Source: an uncultured Oscillospiraceae bacterium (GTDB taxonomy: Bacteria; Bacillota; Clostridia; Oscillospirales; Ruminococcaceae). From it: 9,829 nucleotides of DNA. Location: the NCBI GenBank assembly GCA_900547015.1, contig URFD01000062.1:1-9829 (forward strand), read 5' to 3'. The notes under the pieces are model-generated. The model did not search any database, was not told where the DNA came from, and was given only the letters and a program-made list of their open reading frames with translations. The position numbers and the translations under genes were made by a program. Shown here in pieces: positions 5,016 through 9,829 of the stretch. Within the stretch, counting starts at the first letter, position 1. Each line of letters begins with the position of its first letter.

Positions 5016-6359
5016 TGATTTGGGGCATTTCTGCCGCCGGAACCAGTCCCTTGTCCCGGCAAAAACTTCCGGAGAGAGCAGCACCAGCGCAATCAGGTTT
5101 GGAATCAGCAGGCAGGCATTGAGCAGGTCTGCCAAGGAAAGCACCAGCGGCAGACGGGTAAAGCACCCGGTGGCACAGCCGATTAAGAAAAGCAGGCGGT
5201 AGACGAAAATTGCCCGATTATTTCCCGGGAAAAGATATTCGATGCACCGCTGCCCGTACAGGCAGAAGCTGATGACCGAGGCAAAGGCAAACAGCGAAAC
5301 CGCCGCCGCCAGCAGTCCGCCGCCGGTTTTTCCCAGCACCAGCACAAAAGCCTGATGCGCGCCGGAGGGGGAAAGCGGAACGCCGCTGCTCAAAATCACC
5401 AGAGCGGTGACGGTACAGACCAGAAGCGTGTCGCAGAAAACCTCGAAAATTCCCCAGAAGCCCTGCACGACCGGGTCCTTGATGCCGCTGCACGCATGGG
5501 CAATCGATGCGCTGCCAAGCCCGGCCTCGTGGGTAAATATTCCCCGGGAAATACCCACTCGCACAGCGGTCATATATCCGGCGGCGCAGCCACAGCAGGA
5601 GAAGGGCGAAGCAAAGGCTTCGGTCAGGATCGCAGCAAAGGCGGAGGGAATCCTGCTGCGAAACCGCAGGAGGACAACAGCACAGCCGCCGAGGTAGAGC
5701 ACCGACATCAAGGGCACTAAAGCTGCGCAGGTTCCAACGGCTCGGTCGCATCCGCCGCCCAGCACCCAGCCGCACAACAGGGTAAGACAGACGGCGGTCA
5801 GGACGGGCGGCAGAGAAAACCCGTCCCAAAGCGATTGGGCGATGGCGTTGGTTTGGGTCATGCTGCCGCTGGTCAGGCTGGCGATGGTGCAGACAACGCA
5901 GAAGATACCTGCCAGCAATTTCCCAAAGCGGTTGGGTATTCCCCGGGAAATATAATACATCGGGCCGCCCCGCATCGAGCGGGTTGCTCGGTCCTGCTCC
6001 CGCCATCGGACGGCAAGAAATACCTCGGTGTACTTGGTCATCATCCCTAAAAAGGCGCCCACCCACATCCAGAAAATGCTGCCTGCACCGCCCAGCGCCA
6101 GCGCCGCACCGACCCCGATGATGTTGCCGACCCCCATCGTGCCGCCCAGTGCAGTGCTGACCGCCGCAAACGGGGAAACACCCTCGCTTTTCTTGGGGGA
6201 AAACAGCGAGCCGACCGTATATTTCAGGACGGTCGGCAGACGGGTGAGGGGCAAAAATCCCGTCAACAGGGTAAAATACAGCCCACACAGCAGGGTCAGC
6301 AGGATGGTTCCCCTTCCCCAAAGCAACGCGGTCGCCAAATCCAAATATCGCTGGAGCAT
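5013..6359 (-). CDS. AGCS-family sodium:alanine/glycine symporter
   Basis: Encodes 448 residues, the usual AGCS (AlsT/DagA) length, with about ten hydrophobic segments. Family signatures are clear: FAAVSTALGGTMGVGNIIGV followed by GGAGSIFWMWVGAFLGMMTKYTE; GGPMYYI; SGSMTQTNAIAQSL (family usually G-N-M-V-Q-A-N); GISRGIFTHEAGLGSASIAHA, the best-conserved block; and YGQRCIEYLF near the C-terminus. It would import alanine or glycine with sodium across the cytoplasmic membrane. The ATG at 6359 has GGAGGAGG about 5 bases upstream; the in-frame start at 6380 has no site and would add 7 residues. The DUF4830 gene follows 13 bp later. Three copies of a TTTCCCGGGAAA-like palindrome lie within the gene. 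Substrate choice is inferred from the family only. Confidence 0.93.
   Translation of the reverse strand: MLQRYLDLATALLWGRGTILLTLLCGLYFTLLTGFLPLTRLPTVLKYTVGSLFSPKKSEGVSPFAAVSTALGGTMGVGNIIGVGAALALGGAGSIFWMWVGAFLGMMTKYTEVFLAVRWREQDRATRSMRGGPMYYISRGIPNRFGKLLAGIFCVVCTIASLTSGSMTQTNAIAQSLWDGFSLPPVLTAVCLTLLCGWVLGGGCDRAVGTCAALVPLMSVLYLGGCAVVLLRFRSRIPSAFAAILTEAFASPFSCCGCAAGYMTAVRVGISRGIFTHEAGLGSASIAHACSGIKDPVVQGFWGIFEVFCDTLLVCTVTALVILSSGVPLSPSGAHQAFVLVLGKTGGGLLAAAVSLFAFASVISFCLYGQRCIEYLFPGNNRAIFVYRLLFLIGCATGCFTRLPLVLSLADLLNACLLIPNLIALVLLSPEVFAGTRDWFRRQKCPKS
5220..5233. repeat. Palindrome copy 1 in AGCS gene
   Basis: ATTTCCCGGGAAAA contains a perfect 12-bp dyad (5221-5232). It encodes Phe-Pro-Gly-Asn on the minus strand, just after YGQRCIEYL. 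It resembles the intergenic dyads at 1344-1425. Confidence 0.7.
5539..5552. repeat. Palindrome copy 2 in AGCS gene
   Basis: ATTCCCCGGGAAAT, a 14-bp dyad with one mismatched pair. It encodes Ile-Ser-Arg-Gly-Ile in the conserved GISRGIFTHEAG block. It is identical base for base to the copy at 5938. Confidence 0.7.
5938..5951. repeat. Palindrome copy 3 in AGCS gene
   Basis: ATTCCCCGGGAAAT, identical to the copy at 5539 and again encoding Ile-Ser-Arg-Gly-Ile, here after GGPMYY, where family members more often have a different peptide. Confidence 0.7.
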
Positions 6360-6382
6360 CGTATCCTCCTCCAAAACCAATT

Positions 6383-6412
6383 TTGATACAGGCTATGCGC
6401 CGTTTGCCTCAA
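6383..6412 (-). promoter_or_regulatory. Possible promoter of AGCS-DUF4830 operon
   Basis: On the minus strand TTGAGG (6412-6407) and TATCAA (6388-6383) are 18 bp apart. Both boxes match consensus at 4 of 6 positions. It lies about 24 bases before ATG 6359. Weak but well placed. Confidence 0.35.
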
Positions 6413-6431
6413 ATATGAGCAGGAAATGGTT

Positions 6432-6460
6432 TGGACTTTTGGGGGCGGCTGCGGTATAAT
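6432..6460 (+). promoter_or_regulatory. Promoter of DUF1847 gene
   Basis: A consensus -10 TATAAT at 6455-6460, with the -35 best read as TGGACT (6432-6437) at 17 bp. Transcription would begin near 6467, about 47 bases before ATG 6514. It is divergent from the AGCS operon. Confidence 0.6.
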
Positions 6461-6513
6461 AAAGGCAGAAAATTTGCACCCCAAACAATCAATACAGCAG
6501 GGAGGAAAGAATC

Positions 6514-7191
6514 ATGTATCAGTGTTCGAAATGTTTTCAGAGAGGCTGCACCAAGCAGGATATGACCAAAACGCTTCCGGAGTGCCCGAGCAAAAATGAA
6601 TCGGTTCAGGAGCAGGCAAAGCAGCTCTACCAGCAGGAGGAAAATCATCGGATTGCCTACTGTGCGGCGCTGACCGAAGCCGGCGGCTACTGCCAAGACA
6701 CCCGAATGGTGGAGATTATCAAGTTCCTGCACCGCGCAGGCTATCATAAGATTGGTCTGGCGTTCTGTACCGGACTGTTCAAGGAGGCGCAGGAGGTCGT
6801 CAACATCCTCGAATATAACGGCTTCGAGGTGGTGTCCATCATCTGCAAAAACGGCGCAATCACCAAGGATTTCATCGGAATCACCGACGCGCAGGCGGTG
6901 CGTGGAAATTGTAAGACCGAATCGATGTGCAACCCAATCGGTCAGGCGCTCCTGCTCAACGAGCAAAAGACCGAGTTCAACCTGATTCTGGGCCTCTGCG
7001 TCGGGCACGACACCCTGTTTATCAAATACTCCGATGCGCCGATTACCGCGCTGGCAGTCAAGGACCGCGTCACCGGCCACAATCCGCTGGCGCCGATTTA
7101 CAACGCGCAGGGCTACTATCACGCCAAGCTCTACCCGGCAGACCCCGAGACCCTCAATCCGCACGATACCGAGTATAATCCGGAAAAGTAG
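6514..7191 (+). CDS. DUF1847 family cysteine-rich protein
   Basis: Encodes 225 residues. The N-terminus has a metal-site-like cysteine cluster: Cys4, Cys7 and Cys12, with Cys24 nearby (CSKCFQRGC, then ECP). The core reads as a Rossmann-like fold: KIGLAFCTGLFKEAQEVVNILEYNGFEVVSIICKNGA. It continues through RGNCKTESMCNPIGQALLLN and GLCVGHDTLFIKYS to KDRVTGHNPLAPIYN. These blocks are the hallmark of DUF1847, often annotated as metal-binding; the cysteines suggest iron-sulfur or zinc, and the function is not established. It is cytoplasmic, with no signal or membrane segment. GGAGG at 6501-6505 lies 8 bases before the ATG. It is a single-gene unit, divergent from the transporter; no clear terminator follows. 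Confidence 0.87.
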   Translation: MYQCSKCFQRGCTKQDMTKTLPECPSKNESVQEQAKQLYQQEENHRIAYCAALTEAGGYCQDTRMVEIIKFLHRAGYHKIGLAFCTGLFKEAQEVVNILEYNGFEVVSIICKNGAITKDFIGITDAQAVRGNCKTESMCNPIGQALLLNEQKTEFNLILGLCVGHDTLFIKYSDAPITALAVKDRVTGHNPLAPIYNAQGYYHAKLYPADPETLNPHDTEYNPEK

Positions 7192-7375
7192 ACGGATTTT
7201 TCCCCACCGCAGGATGCAGAGTATGACAGAATTAGATAGATTTTCGCAAGAAGAAAAAAGATACCCAGATTTCTGTCACACACTTTTATTGATATTAACT
7301 AAAAATGCGACCGAAACTTTGGCTTGGTAAAGTTCAAAAATCGGCAGAAAGCGGTAGCAAAGCAATCAGGACAGA

Positions 7376-7384
7376 TGATATAAT
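7376..7384 (+). promoter_or_regulatory. Extended -10 promoter of riboswitch-adhesin unit
   Basis: TGATATAAT at 7376-7384: a perfect TATAAT with the extended TGn. No good -35 is present (TAGCAA at 7355 is poor). The predicted start is near 7390, about 55 bases before the aptamer and 185 before the coding start, giving a long leader. Confidence 0.55.
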
Positions 7385-7394
7385 AAAGGTGGAA

Positions 7395-7415
7395 AGAGCA
7401 ACTGAACTCCGCTCT
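7395..7415 (+). other. Small hairpin at start of the leader
   Basis: AGAGC (7395-7399) pairs with GCTCT (7411-7415) around an 11-base loop. It falls just after the predicted transcription start, so it could protect the 5' end of the leader RNA. Weak on its own. Confidence 0.3.
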
Positions 7416-7440
7416 GTGGTGGTTAAAACTTTGAAATCAG

Positions 7441-7530
7441 GAAAGGAGGAACTTTTGGCAAACCCGGTGAAAGCCGGCGGCGCAAAGCTACAGGTCCCGA
7501 CTATTTGATTAGCAGGAAGCCAGCTGCACT
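7441..7530 (+). promoter_or_regulatory. Cyclic-di-GMP-I (GEMM-I) riboswitch aptamer
   Basis: The conserved core of the class I c-di-GMP riboswitch is readable. GGCAAACC lies at 7457-7464. A hairpin CCGGU-GAAA-GCCGG follows (7464-7477) with the GAAA tetraloop (7469-7472) that docks on the partner helix. Next come GGCGCAAAGC (7479-7488), AGG (7492-7494), and a 3' segment TTAGCAGGAAGCC (7509-7521) matching the usual UAGCxGGxxxCC. By alignment to the Vc2 aptamer, the base equal to G20, which contacts the ligand, is G7457 (favouring c-di-GMP over c-AMP-GMP), and the stacked A47 is A7484. One departure is G instead of the usual A at 7480 (GACGCAAAGC in most members). No U-run follows, so the output is probably not simple intrinsic termination. 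It lies directly upstream of a sortase-anchored surface protein, a common target class of c-di-GMP riboswitches. Confidence 0.82.
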
Positions 7531-7545
7531 GATTTTCAGTTAAAA

Positions 7546-7559
7546 GTGAGAACCCTCAC
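7546..7559 (+). other. Hairpin just upstream of surface protein start
   Basis: GTGAG (7546-7550), loop AACC, CTCAC (7555-7559), flanked by AAAA on both sides. It is 16 bases before ATG 7576. A second small stem ACTGA/TCAGT (7528-7540) precedes it. No U-tract follows, so these are not terminators; they could form part of a translational expression platform. Confidence 0.5.
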
Positions 7560-7575
7560 AAAAGTGAAACACAAC

Positions 7576-9687
7576 ATGAAAAGCAAAAAATTCGTGTCCT
7601 TGTTGCTTGCCGCTTGTCTGTCTTTGAGTGCGATGACAGTCAACGCATGGGCAGAGAACGGCGGAGAGAACAAAGAAGTTCCTGCTCCCGTAGTGCAGGA
7701 GGTCGAAGGCGAAGACAAGAAAGACCAAGAGACCAAACCAGAAGAGCCCACAACCGAAGAGACCGGCGAAGGCGAAGACAAGAAAGACCAAGAGACCAAC
7801 GAAGGCGAAAACAAAGAGACAAACAAAGACGAGACCAAAGAGACCGACAAAGACGAAAACAAAGCCGGCGAAGGCGAAGACAAGAAAAACGAAGAGACCA
7901 AAGCAGCTGACCCTTCAGCTGCTGTAGCTTATGGCACAGCTGCTGTTGCGATGGCTCTTAACAACGGCAACAGCAATCCTCCGGGTGACAATGAACCTTT
8001 TTCTGAGCCTACTATTACAGTAGAGAAGCACGTTGTAACTGAGGGCTTAACAGAAGAACAGCAGAAAGATTTAGTGGATACTCTTAGAAGAGAACTGGCA
8101 ATCACCGTTAAAGGTATAGATGACCCCTTCAGACCAGCTGATTTATCTGACGAAAACGAGACCGAGACCAACAACGGCGTTACATGGAAGTGGGAGCCAC
8201 AGCCTTTCGGCGGAACAGTTACTGCGGAAGATGTTAAAGAGACAGGCAACGAGGTTGAAGGCTATAATTTGTCAATGTTGGGAATTGATGTCAAAAAGGA
8301 AACTAGTACATCGACAACCGTTATAGTAACCAACTACTACACCAAAAAACAAACCCCAGGCCCAGGCCCAGAACAGCCAACCGGCGCTTCCTTCACCATC
8401 GTTAAGGTGGATAAGGCTGACACAACCAAAAAGCTGGCAGGCGCAACCTTTAACCTGAACAGCAGAGAAGCAGGCCATGAGGTGATTCAAAAGGTTACAA
8501 CCGACAAAAACGGTGAAGCAAAATTTAAGGAAATTCCGGCTGGCAAATATACTCTGATTGAGATCCAAGAACCAGTAGGCTATCAAAACTCGAACTCATT
8601 CTATACTGTTCAAGTTACAGAAAACAATGGCAAATTTGAGGTTAGCATAGCACCACTGAGGAATCTTGACGAATCAGGTGGCTATGTCTTCCAGATTACC
8701 AATACCAAAAAACAAACCGCTGGCAATTTCACCATCGTTAAGGTGGATAAGGATGACACAACCAAAAAGCTGGCAGGCGCAACCTTTACCCTGACCGCTC
8801 TTGATGAAAATGGTGAGCCAGCAAATGAAGTGGCTTACAAAAAAACCACCGATGCAAACGGCGAAGCAAAATTCGAGAATGTTCCACTTGGCAAATACAT
8901 TCTGAAGGAAACCGTAGCTCCACATGGTTATCAGCTCCCAGTAGATGTAACCTACGAGGTCGTTGTTAACGAAAGTACACTCTATATTGAGGGTGGCGTG
9001 CTGAAGAGTGATGGCACCAACTTCTATATTCCAAACACCCAGCTTCCTACCCCAACCACTGGCAATTTCACCATCACCAAGGTAGACGCGGCTAACCATG
9101 ATCTCAAACTGACAGGCGCACAGTTCACACTGAAAAAAGACGGCTATGAACAGAACAAAACAAGTGATCAGGGTATCGCGGCATTCTATAATGTTCCAGT
9201 TGGCACCTACACCCTGACCGAGACCGTAGCTCCACAGGGCTATGTGAAGCCAAATGAGATCTACACCGTTAAAGTCAATGAAAACGGCAAGATTTCGGTT
9301 TGGAAGGTCACAGCTCCTAGTGGGGGTGATTTCACTGTAACTCTTCCTGATGACTTTATCATTCAGAACCCGGACGGAAATGTTGAAGTAAAAGACAAGA
9401 ACTTTGTCGTTACCAACAAGCAGGTTGTTCCGAGACCAGACCCGAAACCAGACGACCGCCCAACCTACCGCTATGATGATGACGACGATTATGTTCTGCC
9501 GACCGTCACCAGAAAAGACAACAAGAAACCGGCAAACAAACCGGAGCGTGCTCCAAGAGTGGAAGAGGTTATTCCATCGAAGAGAAATCCGGAAACCGGC
9601 AACTCTTCTTCTATGCCAATCGCAATGGCAGCAGCGGCTGTTTCCCTCACCGGACTGGTCGTTCTCTGCAAGAAGAAGGACAAATAA
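7576..9687 (+). CDS. Sortase-anchored SpaA-type pilin/adhesin-like surface protein
   Basis: Encodes 703 residues. Residues 1-26 are a signal peptide (KSKK, hydrophobic core, cleavage near AWA|EN). Residues 27 to about 114 are a Lys/Glu/Asp-rich repeat spacer. Residues 146-254 form a divergent domain ending in VTNYYT. Three SpaA/Cna-B domains follow, each with an intact set for a self-made Lys-Asn isopeptide bond: Lys277, Glu329, Asn376; Lys389, Glu445, Asn487; Lys502, Glu549, Asn614. Their E-boxes are TLIEIQEPVGY, ILKETVAPHGY and TLTETVAPQGY. A Pro-rich and Asp-rich linker (DDDDD at 634-638) leads to sorting motif NPETG (671-675), a hydrophobic helix and a KKKDK tail. A sortase would cut after Thr674 and link it to peptidoglycan or a pilus. 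The ATG at 7576 precedes the signal peptide; GTG 7546 and GTG 7564 are in frame, but none has a Shine-Dalgarno site. It lies downstream of the c-di-GMP riboswitch and is probably monocistronic. The ligand is unknown, and no sortase is in the window. Confidence 0.92.
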   Translation: MKSKKFVSLLLAACLSLSAMTVNAWAENGGENKEVPAPVVQEVEGEDKKDQETKPEEPTTEETGEGEDKKDQETNEGENKETNKDETKETDKDENKAGEGEDKKNEETKAADPSAAVAYGTAAVAMALNNGNSNPPGDNEPFSEPTITVEKHVVTEGLTEEQQKDLVDTLRRELAITVKGIDDPFRPADLSDENETETNNGVTWKWEPQPFGGTVTAEDVKETGNEVEGYNLSMLGIDVKKETSTSTTVIVTNYYTKKQTPGPGPEQPTGASFTIVKVDKADTTKKLAGATFNLNSREAGHEVIQKVTTDKNGEAKFKEIPAGKYTLIEIQEPVGYQNSNSFYTVQVTENNGKFEVSIAPLRNLDESGGYVFQITNTKKQTAGNFTIVKVDKDDTTKKLAGATFTLTALDENGEPANEVAYKKTTDANGEAKFENVPLGKYILKETVAPHGYQLPVDVTYEVVVNESTLYIEGGVLKSDGTNFYIPNTQLPTPTTGNFTITKVDAANHDLKLTGAQFTLKKDGYEQNKTSDQGIAAFYNVPVGTYTLTETVAPQGYVKPNEIYTVKVNENGKISVWKVTAPSGGDFTVTLPDDFIIQNPDGNVEVKDKNFVVTNKQVVPRPDPKPDDRPTYRYDDDDDYVLPTVTRKDNKKPANKPERAPRVEEVIPSKRNPETGNSSSMPIAMAAAAVSLTGLVVLCKKKDK
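7704..7887 (+). repeat. Lys/Glu-rich coding repeats in spacer
   Basis: A 33-bp unit at 7704-7736 recurs exactly at 7767-7799 (63 bp apart), and its first 19 bases recur at 7869-7887. They encode EGEDKKDQETK-like repeats. Such repeats can change in number by slippage, altering spacer length. Confidence 0.9.
8392..8452 (+). repeat. 61-bp direct repeat in SpaA domain 1 (partner 8728)
   Basis: Bases 8392-8452 equal 8728-8788 except one base (ctgac against atgac). They encode FTIVKVDKADTTKKLAGATF in domain 1 and the near-identical start of domain 2. The spacing is 336 bp, exactly 112 codons, so recombination would delete one domain in frame. Confidence 0.92.
8728..8788 (+). repeat. 61-bp direct repeat in SpaA domain 2 (partner 8392)
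   Basis: Second copy. A shared 15-bp block, ACCAAAAAACAAACC, also precedes both domains (from 8341 and from 8704). Confidence 0.92.
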
Positions 9688-9710
9688 TCCCCTAGTCTAA
9701 CCTAGTAAAA

Positions 9711-9737
9711 AAGAAGCCCGAAAGGGCTTCTTTTTTT
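9711..9737 (+). terminator. Strong intrinsic terminator after surface protein gene
   Basis: AAGAAGCCC (9711-9719), GAAA loop, GGGCTTCTT (9724-9732), then a T-run to 9737. The A-run before the stem extends the pairing. It begins 23 bases after the TAA. Confidence 0.95.
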
Positions 9738-9763
9738 GTCCCGAAGCGGCATCCTCTCCCACG

Positions 9764-9796
9764 CAAAAAGGCTCATCGTCTGTTGACGATGAGCCT
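9764..9796 (-). terminator. Terminator for a minus-strand gene beyond the right edge
   Basis: A perfect 12-bp stem: AGGCTCATCGTC (9769-9780), loop TGTT, GACGATGAGCCT (9785-9796). On the minus strand it is followed by a T-run (AAAAA at 9765-9769 on the plus strand), the layout of an intrinsic terminator. It implies a gene entering from the right on the minus strand; a minus-strand frame open from the edge ends with TGA at 9775-9773, inside the hairpin, but is too short to identify. Confidence 0.7.
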
Positions 9797-9829
9797 GACG
9801 CGAACGCCTTGCCGGATGAAAAGAAAAGA

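Larger units (their letters stand above)
7192..7575 (+). other. 384-bp gap before surface protein gene
   Basis: Bases 7192-7370 hold no convincing gene or terminator; the DNA is AT-rich compared with its neighbours. A 35-codon frame (7223-7330, starting MTELDRFSQEEKRYPDF) has only a weak AGGA site and unusual codons. From 7376 the gap holds an extended -10 promoter, a riboswitch-like aptamer (7441-7530) and small hairpins before the ATG at 7576. Confidence 0.7.

Noticed and set aside
5218..6321. Long minus-strand frame of 367 codons inside the AGCS gene
   Set aside because: It is a shifted frame of the same strand's transporter gene, rich in Arg/His/Pro, with no ribosome site or family motifs; the AGCS frame explains the DNA.
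7182..7203. GGAAAA/TTTTCC stem as terminator after the DUF1847 gene
   Set aside because: Only six pairs, mostly A-T, overlapping the stop codon; too weak to call.
7223..7330. Possible 35-residue small protein (MTELDRFSQEEKRYPDF...)
   Set aside because: It has only a weak AGGA site, AT-rich codons unlike the neighbours, no promoter of its own and no recognised family. It could be a decayed remnant; not strong enough to call.
7305..7508. 67-codon frame running into the riboswitch
   Set aside because: The stretch before TTG 7455 has no start signal, and the later part is constrained by the conserved aptamer; only the 17-codon end with its strong ribosome site was kept as an observation.

Overview
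The window looks like a piece of chromosome from a moderately GC-rich anaerobic Firmicute, most likely a gut clostridium near the Oscillospiraceae/Ruminococcaceae. This is inferred from strong AGGAGG ribosome sites, DUF4830 and DUF1847 proteins, a sortase-anchored SpaA-type surface protein and a GEMM-I type (cyclic-di-GMP) riboswitch. No plasmid, phage, transposase, CRISPR, tRNA or rRNA signal was seen.

Left part (1-1276, + strand): two tandem paralogous genes, the first cut by the window edge, for small lipoproteins of unknown function. Their 5' parts share a 65-bp segment with one mismatch, while the rest has diverged. A hairpin terminator follows, then a striking cluster of 14-22 bp palindromes (1344-1425) just upstream of a strong extended -10 promoter. 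That promoter drives a single HAD-IIA (NagD/AraL-like) phosphatase gene (1524-2303) ending in a terminator.

Middle (2371-4471, + strand): a tightly packed three-gene operon. It encodes an RsuA-family rRNA pseudouridine synthase, an AAG-type 3-methyladenine DNA glycosylase and a SLOG/DUF1273 (YpsA-like) putative nucleotide-binding protein, joined by a 7-bp gap and then an ATGA overlap. A hairpin that can act as a bidirectional terminator separates it from a converging minus-strand pair: an AGCS-family sodium:alanine/glycine symporter gene followed 13 bp later by a membrane-anchored DUF4830 protein. The AGCS gene carries three copies of the same kind of palindrome seen at 1344-1425.

Right part (6430-9829, + strand): a DUF1847 cysteine-rich protein gene is divergent from the transporter. 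A 384-bp gap follows, holding an extended -10 promoter and what I read as a class I c-di-GMP (GEMM-I) riboswitch aptamer. The riboswitch leads into a 703-residue secreted surface protein with a Lys/Glu-rich spacer, one divergent and three clear SpaA/Cna-B isopeptide-type domains, and an NPETG cell-wall sorting signal. It ends at a very strong terminator. A second hairpin near the right edge is oriented to terminate a minus-strand gene beyond the window.

The most interesting points are the putative c-di-GMP control of a pilin/adhesin-like sortase substrate (with no visible Shine-Dalgarno sequence at the adhesin start and a perfect one inside the leader), and the repeated palindromic motif shared by an intergenic region and the transporter gene.
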